Notes: generated from the sequence alone by a model not told the origin. Shown: positions 46,676 through 58,326, counted from the stretch's first letter. The stretch is 64,000 nucleotides of DNA from Eriocheir sinensis (GCF_024679095.1 NW_026111816.1:222501-286500); one strand, 5' to 3'. Program-made: numbers and translations.

Positions 46676-46905
46676 CCCCTTCACCACGGGCGGGCAAAAA
46701 CGGCGTCCCACGCAATATCCCGGGTGGTCATGCGCACCAAATTTCAACCGTCACTTCTGATTATAACAAGTTTTCAGCCATAAGCTCAACCTCATCATCA
46801 TGTATTATATATAAAAACATGCAAAATTAAATAGAGCACATAAATAAACATAAGTTATTTTATAATTTTGAGATGTAAGCATAAATATACAGAGATATTT
46901 GTGTT
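46676..46905. mobile_element. TTAA-type MITE (family 2)
   Basis: Starts ttaaccccttcaccacgggc and contains 'ataacaagttttcagccata'. It is homologous to 21034-21219 and, inverted, 29690-29845. The right end is not clear. 46906-47080 and 47124-47730 hold no supported gene; (GA)n is at 47081-47123. Confidence 0.5.
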
Positions 46906-47073
46906 ATTCGTAAATGACGGTTGTCTGCTGAATTTTATTTCTTTATATTAATTGTGATGATGAAATAGATTTGTGGAGAAAAGTGGAGGAGAGGGACGGG
47001 AAGGACACAGACGTAAGTAAGATCATGGAAAATATCCCACTGATTCACCAGCAATACACCGCACAGATATTAC

Positions 47074-47126
<53 letters not shown>

Positions 47127-47730
47127 ACCTCAGTGATGCAAAGGGAGAGAGGGAGGGAAGCATCTCTCTCTCTCACACACTGAAGGGAGAAGGAATAAGG
47201 AAGAAAGGAAGGAAAGAAGGAAGACAGAATGAGAACAGAGACAGCGGGATGAATGAGGTGGAGGCAGGGAGGGGGAGACCGGAGCTCCCGTGCCTGGGTA
47301 AGTTTGCTGTTGTTATTGTATAAGACAGAAAACATACCCTTAAAAACACTCAAAAGAAGAAAAAAAAACCATTAAAAATTTGTACATTCGGCATATAGTG
47401 CGCAGGGCTAAACTTTCATGCATTTTTTTATGTGAAAAAGGTGTGTGTTATACGCTGAAAAGTACGGTATTTATTTTTCGACACAAACCTACCTCTTGTT
47501 TGATTTACATTGTTTTTGATTTACGCGACCTCTTCAAGGACGTAATACTCGTGTAAATTGAGAGTTCCCTGTATACTGATATATATCACTGTGGCGTTAA
47601 GTCTGGAAGATCGCCACCTAGCAGAGTCATAATGTCTTCCCCCTTGGGCTTGTGTATGTTATAAGGGTCTATATTCCCTATTTCTTTACACTTTTCTCGG
47701 TATTGTGCCACAGAATTTGAGTTTAATGTC

Positions 47731-47957
47731 TTAACCCTGTAGCAGCGGGGATCATGTTTCTTAATGGCCCCTCTAAGCGAGAAAAATTAGAAAAAAATCA
47801 TCCCTCACACAATCCATTTCATAATATATATCAAAGCATTTGTGATCATGTTATGCAATATCATCTATTTTGGGGAGGTTCTTTCATGGCACAAATTTGG
47901 CCCATTGCTGCTACGCGGTAAAGCCACAAATTTGGCCCGTCACTGCTATCGGGTTAA
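47731..47957. mobile_element. piggyBac-type MITE
   Basis: TTAA at both ends. Starts CCCTGTAGCAGCGGGG and ends with the inverse of CCCGATAGCAGTGACGGG. The left arm matches the copies at 21 and 45 kb. Confidence 0.8.
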
Positions 47958-48205
47958 GGACATAGTCTGATAATGAAACATAACCAGCAGCTTCTCCTGC
48001 CATCATAAATGAGGGCAATGTGTGGGTATGCACAGCGTCAACGGCCAAAGATATACGGTTTGTTTACCTCTCAACATGGCCAGAGGATCCGGCCCACGTG
48101 TTTGGGGCAGGGCTTAGTGACGTCAATGCATACTATCTATACTGCAAGCTGTCCACCACACCTCCACAAACAAGACTCCCTCCGCACAGGTAACAGCGCA
48201 CCGCC

Positions 48206-50734
48206 TCACAGATGTTTCTTGACGTGGCGGGCAATAGAACACTTGGTGGCGAGACACTTGCCACAAACATCACACGTAAACCTCCTTTCACCAGTGTGGA
48301 TGACCATGTGGACGTTGAGGTCACCTTTACGAAGAAACCTTTTCCCACACTCTTCACACTCAAAGTTTCTGGTGTCAGAGTGGGTGAGGATGTGGTATTT
48401 GAGGCTGATATTGGTAGTATATCTTTTGCCACACTGTTCACACTCAAAGTTTCTGGTACCATGCTGGAGACTGTGTAATTTGAGTGTGTCTTTACGAGCA
48501 AACTTTTTTCCACACTGTCCACACTCAAAGTTTTTAACACCAGTGTGAATAAGAATGTGCTTGTTGAAGTCGCTTTTAAAAAGAAACTTTTTCCCACACT
48601 GATCGCACTCAAAGCTTTTAGTACCAGTGTGGAGGACCATGTGTTTTGTCAGGCTCTTTTTATGATGAAACTTTTTCCCACACTGATCACACTCAAAGCT
48701 TTTAGTACCAGTGTGGAGGACCATGTGTTTTGTCAGGCTCCTTTTAAAAAGAAACTTTTCCCCACACTGATCACACTCAAAGCTTTTAGTACCAGTGTGG
48801 AGGACCATGTGTTTTGTCAGGCTCTTTTTATAACGAAACTTTTTCCCACACTGATCACACAGAAAGCTTCCAGTACCAGTGTGGAGGACCATGTGATTCT
48901 TGAGGTCACCCTTACAAAGAAACTTTTCCCCACACTGATCACACTCAAAGTCTTTAGTACCAGTGTGGAGGACCATGTGTGACTTGAGTTCCCCTTTATG
49001 AAGAAACTTTTCCCCACACTGATCACACTCAAAGCTTTTAGTACCTGTGTCGAGGACCATGTGTGCCTTGAGTTCCCCTTTACGAAGAAACTTTTTCCCA
49101 CACTGATGACACTCAAAGCTTTTAGTACCAGTGTGGACGACCATGTGTGACTTGAGGTGACCTTTACGAAGAAACTTTTCCCCACACTGATCACACTCAA
49201 AGTCTTTAGTACCAGTGTGGAGGACCATATGTGCCTTGAGGCTGCCTTTACGAAGAAACTTTTTCCCACAATGATCACACTCAAAGTCTTTAGTACCAGT
49301 GTGGATGACCATATGTGCCTTGAGGCTGCCTTTACTAAGAAACTTTTTCCCGCACTGATAACACTCAAAGCTTTTATCACCAGTGTGGAGGGCCATGTGT
49401 GCCTCGAGTTCCCCTTTACTAAGAAACTTTTTCCCACACTGATCACACTCAAAGCTTTCAGTGCCAGTGTGGATGACCATGTGTTTCCTGAGATTACTTT
49501 TACGAAGAAACTTTTTCCCACAATGATCACACTCAAAGTCTTTAGTACCAGTGTGGGTGATCATGTGTCCCTTGAAGGAACTTTTATGAACAAACTTTTT
49601 CCCACACAGTTCACACTCGAAGCTTTTAATACCAGTGTGGATGAGCACGTGTTTTTCAAGGCTCCTTTTATGAAGAAACTTTTTCCCACACTGCTCACAC
49701 TCGAAGGTTTCAGCACCAGTGTGGAGAACCATGTGTAACTTGAGTTCATAATTATAAAAAAACTTTTTCTCACACTGATCACACTCCACCCTTTCGGTGC
49801 CATGCTTGAGAATGTGCGCTCTGAGGACATCTTTACGAGCAAACTTTTTCCCACACTGTCCACACTCAAAGTTTTTTATACCAGTGTGAGTAAGAATGTG
49901 CTTGTTGAGGTCACTTCTATTAACAAACTTTTTTCCACACTCTTCACACTCAAAGTTTCTAACACCAGTGTGGGTGAACATGTGTAATTTGAGGGTCTGT
50001 TTAGTAGCTAACTTTTTCCCACACTGTCCACACTCAAACTTTTCGGTACGAGAGTGGGTGAGAATGTGTCCTTTGAGTTCACTTTTATAAAAATACCTTT
50101 TCCCACAGTGTGCACACTCAAAGTTTTTAATACCAGTGTGAGTAGGGATGTGCTTTTTGAGATCCCTTATACGAATAAACTTTTTCTCACACTGATCACA
50201 CCCAAAGTCTTTAGTACCAGTGTGGAGGACCACGTGTAACTTGAAGTCACCTTTACGAAGAAACTTTTTCCCACAATGATCACACTCAAAGTTTTCAGTA
50301 CCAGTGTGGAGGACCATGTGATTCTTGAGGGTGCTTTTATGAAGAAACTTTTTCCCACACTGATCACACTCAAAGCTTTTAGTACCAAAGTGGATGAGCA
50401 TGTGAGATTTGAGGCTACCTTTAGAGATAACTTTTTTCCCACACAGTTCACACTCAAAGTTTTTAACACCAGTGTGGATGAGCATGTGTTTATTGAAGGA
50501 ACTTTTAACAGTAAACTTCTTCCCACACTGTTCACACTCAAAATTTTTAACACCAGTGTGGATGGCCATGTGATTAATGAGGTTACTCTTACTAGTAACC
50601 TTTTTCCCACACAGTTCACACTCAAAGTTCCTAACAGCAGTGTGTGTATTGGGGTGTTCAGTGTTGCCACCCTCAGCAGTGACCTGCCGCTGGTCCGGGG
50701 TGTCTGTGTCGCTGCCTGGCCTCACACCCTCCAT
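48206..50734 (-). CDS. C2H2 zinc-finger protein with 29 fingers
   Basis: The ATG at 50734 (A at -3, G at +4) starts MEGVRPGSDTDTPDQRQVTA. There are 842 residues. After about 30 residues come 29 tandem C2H2 fingers to the C-terminus (RHVKKHL). Linkers are mostly HTGTKS or HTGTKD and HTGVKN rather than TGEKP, so DNA-binding linker capping may differ. Finger 19 ends HMVLDTGTK, with its last zinc ligand His replaced by Asp. Fingers 10 and 26 have a shortened linker (KHGTE, QHGTR). No ZAD, BTB or SET domain is visible in this exon. Upstream, 50735-50885 is shared with the paralogue at 55217-57457. Probable nuclear DNA binder; target unknown. Confidence 0.88.
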   Translation of the reverse strand: MEGVRPGSDTDTPDQRQVTAEGGNTEHPNTHTAVRNFECELCGKKVTSKSNLINHMAIHTGVKNFECEQCGKKFTVKSSFNKHMLIHTGVKNFECELCGKKVISKGSLKSHMLIHFGTKSFECDQCGKKFLHKSTLKNHMVLHTGTENFECDHCGKKFLRKGDFKLHVVLHTGTKDFGCDQCEKKFIRIRDLKKHIPTHTGIKNFECAHCGKRYFYKSELKGHILTHSRTEKFECGQCGKKLATKQTLKLHMFTHTGVRNFECEECGKKFVNRSDLNKHILTHTGIKNFECGQCGKKFARKDVLRAHILKHGTERVECDQCEKKFFYNYELKLHMVLHTGAETFECEQCGKKFLHKRSLEKHVLIHTGIKSFECELCGKKFVHKSSFKGHMITHTGTKDFECDHCGKKFLRKSNLRKHMVIHTGTESFECDQCGKKFLSKGELEAHMALHTGDKSFECYQCGKKFLSKGSLKAHMVIHTGTKDFECDHCGKKFLRKGSLKAHMVLHTGTKDFECDQCGEKFLRKGHLKSHMVVHTGTKSFECHQCGKKFLRKGELKAHMVLDTGTKSFECDQCGEKFLHKGELKSHMVLHTGTKDFECDQCGEKFLCKGDLKNHMVLHTGTGSFLCDQCGKKFRYKKSLTKHMVLHTGTKSFECDQCGEKFLFKRSLTKHMVLHTGTKSFECDQCGKKFHHKKSLTKHMVLHTGTKSFECDQCGKKFLFKSDFNKHILIHTGVKNFECGQCGKKFARKDTLKLHSLQHGTRNFECEQCGKRYTTNISLKYHILTHSDTRNFECEECGKRFLRKGDLNVHMVIHTGERRFTCDVCGKCLATKCSIARHVKKHL

Positions 50735-50885
50735 TGTGGCACCACTCCTGGCAGACAACCCTGGAGGTGGGAAGGGGGGGGGCAGCGTGGGCCACTCCTG
50801 CAGGAGCCCCCAAGGCAAGGTGAGCTGCAGTGCTGAGGGAAGCGGCGAGGAGTCCCGGCGGTGCTGCTGACCTTGGCCTCAGCAC
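50735..50885 (-). other. 5' leader of the 29-finger gene
   Basis: An acceptor (actcttgcag) precedes 50885. The following 150 bp up to the ATG are nearly identical to 57458-57597 of the paralogue, so the exon probably starts here. An alternative acceptor (cacctccag) lies nearer the ATG. 50886-51660 holds no supported gene. Confidence 0.5.
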
Positions 50886-51667
50886 CTGCAAGAGTGGTGG
50901 CCATCAGCACACAACAGTGAAACAAACTAAATCTAACATAACCTGACTACTTCTAAGCCACAACAGCCTGCCTGTCAGTGCCTCTCCTGCTGCGATATAA
51001 TTCCTTGAAGCACTTCCTCCTCTCAGCAACGATTACCATTGCAGCCTCCAGGGCTTGATCTTAGGGGATGAGCTCGCCTGCCAGGACAGCAGGTGCTCCA
51101 TAAACAGCGCAAGCCATGGCTTAAAATACAACACCAGTACTGCATGCTACCAATTTTCTCTCTTGTACTGTTCCTCTGGTTGACTGGTATCATCACTGCC
51201 CATAGCAACGGTGCGGGTTGGTTAAGGGGTTATTAAGCTGGGCAAAGTTTCCGTGTATCTCCAGTCAAACCACAATTTTTGCTAGCATGGCTCTCATTTG
51301 TTTTGTGTTATTGCTGCTGCTGCTGGTGAGTAATTCCGTCGTCCATTGGTGAAATCTACCGTCACTTTGGATGATCATGGACACGTCAGAAAACCACGGA
51401 AATAGGAGAACCAAGCCAGTGGAAATTGTGGTTTGAATTTAGATCCATGGAAAATTTGCCCAGTGTAACAGCCCCTTTACTTTACCACTCAGACCACACC
51501 AAGGTGTTTGATCCAGGCTCATGCAGCAACCAACGCCACACCACGGAGGCAGCACCACAGCCTGCCACCATCGGCCCCCACCCCCCAGCCAGGGCCAGGA
51601 CGGGCCACTGTGGCTAGTTTACCTCCACAGCCAACACCAGGACCTGTAGGCCTGCCGGGAAGTCACT

Positions 51668-51716
51668 CCTGCTGGGGAACACACACACACACACACACAC
51701 ATGTACTCCTGCTGGG

Positions 51717-51752
<36 letters not shown>

Positions 51753-51958
51753 CTGCTGGGGAAAACACACACACACACATACACACTCCTGCTGGAGAAC
51801 ACACACACTCTTGCTGGGGAACGCACACACACACACACACACATACAAACACACACTCCTGCTGGGGAACGCACACACACACACACACATACAAACACAC
51901 ACTCCTGCTGGGGAACACACACACACACACACATACAAACACACACTCCTGCTGGGGA

Positions 51959-51989
<31 letters not shown>

Positions 51990-52056
51990 AACACACACTC
52001 CGGCTTTGGAACTCACACACACACACACACATACAAACACACACTCCTGCTGGGGA

Positions 52057-52093
<37 letters not shown>

Positions 52094-52228
52094 AACACAC
52101 ACTCCTGCTGGGGAACACACACACACACACATACAAACACACACTCCTGCTGGGGAACACACACACATACAAACACACACTCCTGCTGGGGAACACACAC
52201 ACATACAAACACACACTCCTGCTGGGGA

Positions 52229-52259
<31 letters not shown>

Positions 52260-52394
52260 AACACACACTCCTGCTGGGGAACACACACACACACACACAT
52301 ACAAACACACACTCCTGCTGGGGAACACACACACATACAAACACACACTCCTGCTGGGGAACACACACACACACAAACACACACACCAGCTCGG

Positions 52395-52429
<35 letters not shown>

Positions 52430-52736
52430 CCTGCTGGGGAACACACACACACACACACACATACAAACACACACTCCTGCTGGGGAACACACACACATAC
52501 AAACACACACTCCTGCTGGGGAACACACACACACACACACACACACATACAAACACACACTCCTGCTGGGGAACACACACACACACACACACATACAAAC
52601 ACACACTCCTGCTGGGGAACACACACACACACACACACACATACAAACACACACTCCTGCTGGGGAACGCACACACACACACACACATACAAACACACAC
52701 ACACACACACATACAAACACACACTCCTGCTGGGGA

Positions 52737-52767
<31 letters not shown>

Positions 52768-52835
52768 AACACACTCTCCTGCTGGGGAACACACACACAC
52801 ACACACACACATACAAACACACACTCCTGCTGGGG

Positions 52836-52868
<33 letters not shown>

Positions 52869-52877
52869 CTGCTGGGG

Positions 52878-52913
<36 letters not shown>

Positions 52914-52944
52914 CACACATACAAACACACACTCCTGCTGGGGA

Positions 52945-52975
<31 letters not shown>

Positions 52976-53005
52976 AACACACACTCCTGCTGGGGAACGC
53001 ACACA
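51668..53005. repeat. Composite minisatellite: CTCCTGCTGGGGAA plus (CA)n and ATACAAACAC
   Basis: About 29 repeats of 'ctcctgctggggaa' are separated by (CA)n of variable length and 'atacaaacac', with a period of about 36-60 bp. Open frames in several registers on both strands (Thr-His or Cys-Val repeats) are by-products. Confidence 0.92.
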
Positions 53006-53620
53006 CTCACCGTCACCACCACACACCAACACAGGACTCCTTTCTTCTCCTTTAAACCTGTACCGCCTCGAGGGTCCTTCTTCTTCTTCTTCTTCTTTTG
53101 CCCTGTACCACCGCCTCGTTGGCCTCCTCCTCCTCCTGTGGTCCTCTCATTCTTCTTCTTTTGACCTGTCCCCCCTCGTAGGCCTCCTCCCCATTGTCCT
53201 TTTTTTTCTTTTGAAGTGTATGGCCCCAAGTGCCACCACGTCCACTTCGTCCATGCATGTGGCTATGAATTAAGTCTACTCCTAAAACAATTCAACAGTC
53301 GTCACCCAGTAGGCCTACCACCTGGCCTGTCCTCCCCTAGCCTGTTATCCCATTTTTTTTATAGCCTCGATACATATCCGATTGGGTAAAGATTCGTTTT
53401 ACTAGTACCGTGCCAGTATCTCATTATACCGACCTTATGAAACATCAGTGGCTCTTCATATATCTTTTCTACAAACCTTCAACAGTCATGCAAACGCTTT
53501 CAAAATCCAATTCAAGGACTTTTTGTTTTTTACTCTTGAAAAAAGGGAATAATGTGTACGAAAGCGTCGCCTCCAGTAGCAGGACACGGGCGAGCAACCG
53601 AGCAGTCAACTTAACCTTAT
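53006..53620. other. Pyrimidine-rich dispersed repeat and unassigned spacer
   Basis: 53050-53240 repeats 'ttcttcttttgacctgt' + 'ggcctcctcc' modules that also appear near 5290 and 36750. Nothing else supported. Confidence 0.4.
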
Positions 53621-53945
53621 GGACCTGATGGAGTGCCTCCAATTGTCCTTAAAAACTGTGCCTCCGTGCTGACACCCTGCCTGGTCAAACTCTTTCGCCT
53701 CTGCCTATCATGCAACATCTACCTTTCCTTCCTGCTGGAAGTACGCCTTCGTACAGCCTGTGCCTAAGAAGGGTGACCGCTCCAATCCCTCAAACTACCG
53801 TCCTATAGCTTTACTTTCTTGTCTATCTAAAGCTTTTGAATCAATCCTTAACCGGAAGATTCAAAAGCACCTTTCCACTTCTAACCTATCTGATCGCCAG
53901 TATGGGTTTCGCAAGGGGCGTTCTACTGGCCAGAAGAACGCCCCT
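53620..53945 (+). mobile_element. LINE reverse-transcriptase fragment ending in a palindrome
   Basis: Broken frames read GPDGVPPIVLKNCASVLTPC, LVKLFRLCLS, then VPKKGDRSNPSNYRPIALLS, CLSKAFESILNRKIQ and DRQYGFRKGRSTG. These are RT domain blocks of Jockey-type LINEs. At 53909-53948 the sequence folds back on itself (cgcaaggggcgttct, ten bases, and its inverse) and then runs into poly(T). Confidence 0.85.
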
Positions 53946-53948
53946 TGC

Positions 53949-54240
53949 GGGAGCGTTTTTTTTTTTTTTTTTTTTTTTTTTACAGCAAAGGAGACGGCTC
54001 AAGGGCAAGTGTGCAGAGAAAAAAAAAAAAAAAAAGAGCCCGCTATTCACCGCTCCCATAATAGACAAAAGTATAGAGTGGCCAAAAAGAGGTCAATTTT
54101 GGGTGGAGAGGTGTCTTGATACACTCTTCTTGAAGGAGGCCAAGTCAAAGGCAGGAGGAAAATTGGTGGCCAATACCGCTCACACAACCTCTCCGGACAA
54201 ATCCCCGTATCTGTTCCAAGGGAAAAAGATATGAATAGAC
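53949..54240. repeat. Poly(T)/poly(A)-bounded repeat of unknown type
   Basis: A T-run at 53956-53981, an A-run at 54019-54036, then 'gagcccgctattcaccgctc' + 'tatagagtggccaaaaagag'. Probably a retroposon fragment inserted into or beside the LINE. 54241-54960 is unassigned; (GT)n is at 54961-54981. Confidence 0.4.
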
Positions 54241-55216
54241 GTGGAAGTGATACAATTTATTCCTGAATCCGAGTGCAGAGTATTGGGGCGGGGGTAATCC
54301 TTACATTCACTTGAAAACCGATATTCACATGTTCCTGGCTCCGATAAACCCATTTATCCAGCTGAATATACACACAAATACACAATCCTTATCACGGCAC
54401 TCAGCCAAACATCAGCGGGCAGGGTACCCCAGAGCCACTCAAGTCCCGTTCACACTGTGCCGACTCTGGGCCACGACAACCCACGACTCTAGGGTTCACG
54501 AGGTCTTAGGTGTTGATGTGAAAGGGTCGGGCATGTCTTGAAAGAGGTCTTGAGACTGTTGCCGAATGCTGCGCCGACGTCGTGACGGGAGTCTGGAGTC
54601 GTGAGGGTTAGCACGACATGCTGGCAACTAGTTGGCCGAATGTCCCAGACAGTCGGCAAGACACCAAGACCCCAGTGAAACCTTCCCCGCTTCTTGGAGC
54701 GTGGGAACCAACTTGTCAAATGGAAAAGTCGCTGGGTTGTCGTAGCCCAGAGTCGGCACAGTGTGAACGGGGCTTCAGGCTTTGGTGCTCTCTGTGGTCC
54801 CAGTCTCCATTGGACAATCTCCCGTACCTAATAAATCCTACACCTTGTCCTCCCAAGCTCACGTACGACACTGATTACATTCTGATTCTTCTTTTGTCAA
54901 ACATTCCTAAGCTGAGAGCTATATAACGGGGGGACACCCGACATTAGTGAAATAGAGTACGTGTGTGTGTGTGTGTGTGTGACAACAGTCTGGCAGACTC
55001 TTTAGAAGGGAGATAACGCCGATCCTGCAAGATGGAGCGAAGTACTGGTAATCCCCTGAAGTAAATCATACGGGGTGTCGAAATATGAACGCGCACACAG
55101 TTCAATGCACGTGGTCAGACTGCGGCAACGCTCTCCCGCTGCCACACTTGACAACATGTTTGACGTGGAAGAAGAAAGATAAATAGAGAAGCAAGTGAAG
55201 GCAGCACCACACCACC

Positions 55217-57457
55217 TCACTGGTGTCTCTTGACGTGGCGGGCAACACATCCCTTGGTCATGAAACACTTGCCACAAACATCACACTTAAACTTCCTTTC
55301 ACCAGCGTGGATGAGAATGTGTTTTTTGAGGACTTCTTTATGAGCAAACTTCTTCCCACAGTGTCCACACTCAAAGTTTTTGGCACCAGTGTGAGTAAGA
55401 AGGTGCTTGTTGAGGGTACCTCTAGCAATAAACTTTTTTCCACACTGTTCACACTCAAAGTTTTTGGTATCAGTGTGGATGAGAATGTGTGCTTTGAGGA
55501 CTTCTTTATAAACAAACTTCTTCCCACACTCTCCACACTCAAAGTTTTTGGCACCAGTGTGAGTAAGAATGTGTCTTTTGAGGTTACCTCTACTAACAAA
55601 CTTTTTTTCACACTGTTCACACTCAAAGTTTCTAATACCAGTGTGAGTAGGGATGTGCAGGGCGAGCTGACTTTTACGAAGAAACTTTTTCCCGCACTGA
55701 TCACACTCAAAGTCTTTAGTACCAGTGTGGAGGACCATGTGTAACTTGAGTTCACTTTTACGAAGAAACTTTTTCCCACACTGATCACACTCAAAGTCTT
55801 TAGTACCAATGTGGAGGACCATGTGTGACTTGAGGTCACCTTTACGAAGAAACTTTTTCTCGCAATGGTCACACTCAAAGCTTTTAGTACCAATGTGGAG
55901 GATCATGTGTTCCTTGAGGTTGCCTTTATGAAGAAACTTTTTCCCACAATGATCACACTCAAAGCTTTTGGTACTTGTGTGAGTAAGAATGTGCCTGTTG
56001 AAGCCACTTCTACCAACAAACTTTTCCCCACACTGATCACACTCAAAGTCTTTAGTACCAGTGTGGGTGAACATGTGTGCCTTGAGGCCGCCTTTACGAA
56101 GAAACTTTTTTTCACACTGATCACACTCAAAGCTTTTAGTACCAGTGTGGATGATCATGTGATTAATGAGGGCACCTTTACGAAGAAACTTTTTCCCACA
56201 TTGATCACACTCTAACTTTTTGGCACCGGTGTGGGTGAGAATGTGTTTATTGAAGTCACCTTTAAGAAAATATATTTTCCCACACTGTCCACACTCAAAG
56301 TATCTAATACCAGAGTGAGTAGGGATGTGCTTGACGAGTTCACTTTTACGAAGAAACTTTTTCCCACAATGATCACACTCAAAGTCTCTAGTACCAGTGT
56401 GGGTGACCATGTGTAACTTGAGGCCGCCTTTACGAAGAAACTTTTTTTCACACTGATCACACTCAAAGCTTTTAGTACCAGTGTGAAGGACCATGTGATT
56501 ATTGAGGGTACCTTTACGAAGAAACTTTTTCCCACACTGATCACACTCAAAGCTTTCACCCCCAGTGTGAGTGGTCATGTGTACTTTGAGTTCACCTTTA
56601 CAAAGAAACTTTTTCCCACACTGGTCACACTCAAAGATTTTAGGACTAGTGTGGATGACCATGTGCGTCTTGAGGTTATTTTTAAGAAGAAACTTTTTCC
56701 CACAATGATCACACTCAAAGTCTTTAGTACCAGTGTGGATGACCATGTGCGTCTTGAGGTTACTTTTAAGAAGAAACTTTTTCCCACAATGATCACACTC
56801 AAAGTCCTTAGTACCAGTGTGGATGTCCATGTGTGACTTTAGGCCACCTTTACGAAGAAACTTTTTCCCACACTGATCACACTCAAAGCTTTTAGTACTA
56901 GTGTGGATGACCATGTGCTTCTTGAGGCTGCCTTTATGAAGAAACTTTTTCCCACAATGATCACACTCAAAGTCTTTAGTACCAGTGTGGATGACCATGT
57001 GTGACTTGAGGCCACCTTTACGAAGAAACTTTTTCCCACACTGATCACACTCAAAGCTTTTAGTACCAGTGTGGGTGATCGTGTGTACTTTGAGTTCGCC
57101 TTTACAAAGAAACTTTTTCCCACACAGGTCACACTCAAAGTTTTCAGTACCAGTGCCTATGACCATGTGTGACTTGAGGGAACTTTTATGAAGAAACTTT
57201 TTCCCACAGTGATCACACTCAAAGCTTTTAATATCAGTGTGGATGAGCATGTGTTGTTTGACTTCACGTTTACGAAGAAGCTTTTTCCCACAATGTTCAC
57301 ACTTAAAGCTTTTAGTAGCAGTGTGGATGGCCATGTGTTTATTGAGGTTACTTTTACTAGTAACCTTTTTCCCACACAGTTCAGTGTTGCCACCCTCAGC
57401 AGTGACCTGCCGCTGGTCCGGGCTGTCTGTGCCGCTGCCTGGCCTCACACCCTCCAT
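55217..57457 (-). CDS. C2H2 zinc-finger protein with 26 fingers
   Basis: The ATG at 57457 starts MEGVRPGSGTDSPDQRQVTA. There are 746 residues. It is a tandem paralogue of the 29-finger gene on the same strand. The first finger lacks its first Cys because a 14-codon segment present in the paralogue is absent (GGNTELCGKK here versus GGNTEHPN...CELCGKK there). Finger 3 ends HMVIGTGTE, losing its last His. The other 24 fingers are intact. It ends CVARHVKRHQ. Linkers are of the TGTKS/TGTKD type. Probable nuclear DNA binder. Single coding exon; a leader with the same acceptor lies at 57458-57597. Confidence 0.88.
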   Translation of the reverse strand: MEGVRPGSGTDSPDQRQVTAEGGNTELCGKKVTSKSNLNKHMAIHTATKSFKCEHCGKKLLRKREVKQHMLIHTDIKSFECDHCGKKFLHKSSLKSHMVIGTGTENFECDLCGKKFLCKGELKVHTITHTGTKSFECDQCGKKFLRKGGLKSHMVIHTGTKDFECDHCGKKFLHKGSLKKHMVIHTSTKSFECDQCGKKFLRKGGLKSHMDIHTGTKDFECDHCGKKFLLKSNLKTHMVIHTGTKDFECDHCGKKFLLKNNLKTHMVIHTSPKIFECDQCGKKFLCKGELKVHMTTHTGGESFECDQCGKKFLRKGTLNNHMVLHTGTKSFECDQCEKKFLRKGGLKLHMVTHTGTRDFECDHCGKKFLRKSELVKHIPTHSGIRYFECGQCGKIYFLKGDFNKHILTHTGAKKLECDQCGKKFLRKGALINHMIIHTGTKSFECDQCEKKFLRKGGLKAHMFTHTGTKDFECDQCGEKFVGRSGFNRHILTHTSTKSFECDHCGKKFLHKGNLKEHMILHIGTKSFECDHCEKKFLRKGDLKSHMVLHIGTKDFECDQCGKKFLRKSELKLHMVLHTGTKDFECDQCGKKFLRKSQLALHIPTHTGIRNFECEQCEKKFVSRGNLKRHILTHTGAKNFECGECGKKFVYKEVLKAHILIHTDTKNFECEQCGKKFIARGTLNKHLLTHTGAKNFECGHCGKKFAHKEVLKKHILIHAGERKFKCDVCGKCFMTKGCVARHVKRHQ

Positions 57458-57597
57458 TGTGGCACCACTCCTGGCAGACAACCTTGGGGGGGGGCAGCGT
57501 TGGCCACCGCTGCAGGAGCCCCCAAGGCAAGGTGAGCTTTAGTGCTGAGGGAAGCGGCGAGGAGTCCCGGCGGTGCTGCTGACCTTGGCCTCAGCAC
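57458..57597 (-). other. 5' leader of the 26-finger gene
   Basis: Nearly identical to 50735-50885, including the acceptor ctcttgcag before 57597. A stretch present in copy 1 (ttcccacctccag) is missing here, so that alternative acceptor is not shared. 57598-58325 is unassigned. Confidence 0.5.
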
Positions 57598-58326
57598 CTG
57601 CAAGAGTGGTGGCCGTCAGCACACAGTGAGGTAAATACTGACAGAATACTCTTGGAAAAAATTAAAGTAAGACGTATTCCTGCAGTAGAAAACAACGTAC
57701 ATTTACGTCTCATACACCAGGCAGCTGTGGGCAGAGTGGTCGTGTTATGATAACTGTTATATACAACGGCAGCCACTATAAACAAAAGTCGCCCAAGAGG
57801 CCCCTCAAGGGAGGCTCTGGCGCTACAGGAAGCACCGAGGAAAAAGGAAGCCAATGGAATGAGTCAGAAGAAGGCGAGCCAGCGAGCGTGTGTGTGCTTG
57901 TGTGTTTGGAGACTGCAGAACGTGTGGGCACTGACGTCCTTTCCTTCTGGCGCGCCTTTCTATCTGTGCTCTCAAACCTTTCGTGGACTAAGGACCAGTT
58001 TCACAGTTCCCCATGATGGGTTAGTAAGCTCCCAAACCAATACCAGAGCCTTCGAAATTTCCTTGTATAGTGTCTGGTGTTTATATTTAAGTTCACAAAT
58101 TTGATGAAGCTATTCAGGAAAAGTCTTGTGTATTTAGTGTGGCATCGAAGACCTCCCCGTTTTGGATTGTATGGGATTCTATAGTTTGGTTCGGGCTGTT
58201 ACGAAGACGTGTTGGACTGTGAAATCGGCTCTGAATGCCGCACCGAGTCACTTCCTTTGCCCTGGCTTGTCTTAAACTCGCATCATTAGACCTTCCCTTC
58301 CCCTTCGGAAAAACACCTTCGAGTAT

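Noticed and set aside
48545..50836. Open frames antisense to the 29- and 26-finger genes
   Set aside because: The periodic 84-bp finger unit lacks stops in other registers. The finger frame explains the sequence fully, and the shadows show only a Leu/Phe/Thr/Ser pattern of the same period.
51508..53229. Very long open frames of Thr-His or Cys-Val repeats on both strands
   Set aside because: They follow directly from (CA)n/(GT)n with a repeated CTCCTGCTGGGG module. Several registers are open at once, with no start context, domains or splice logic.
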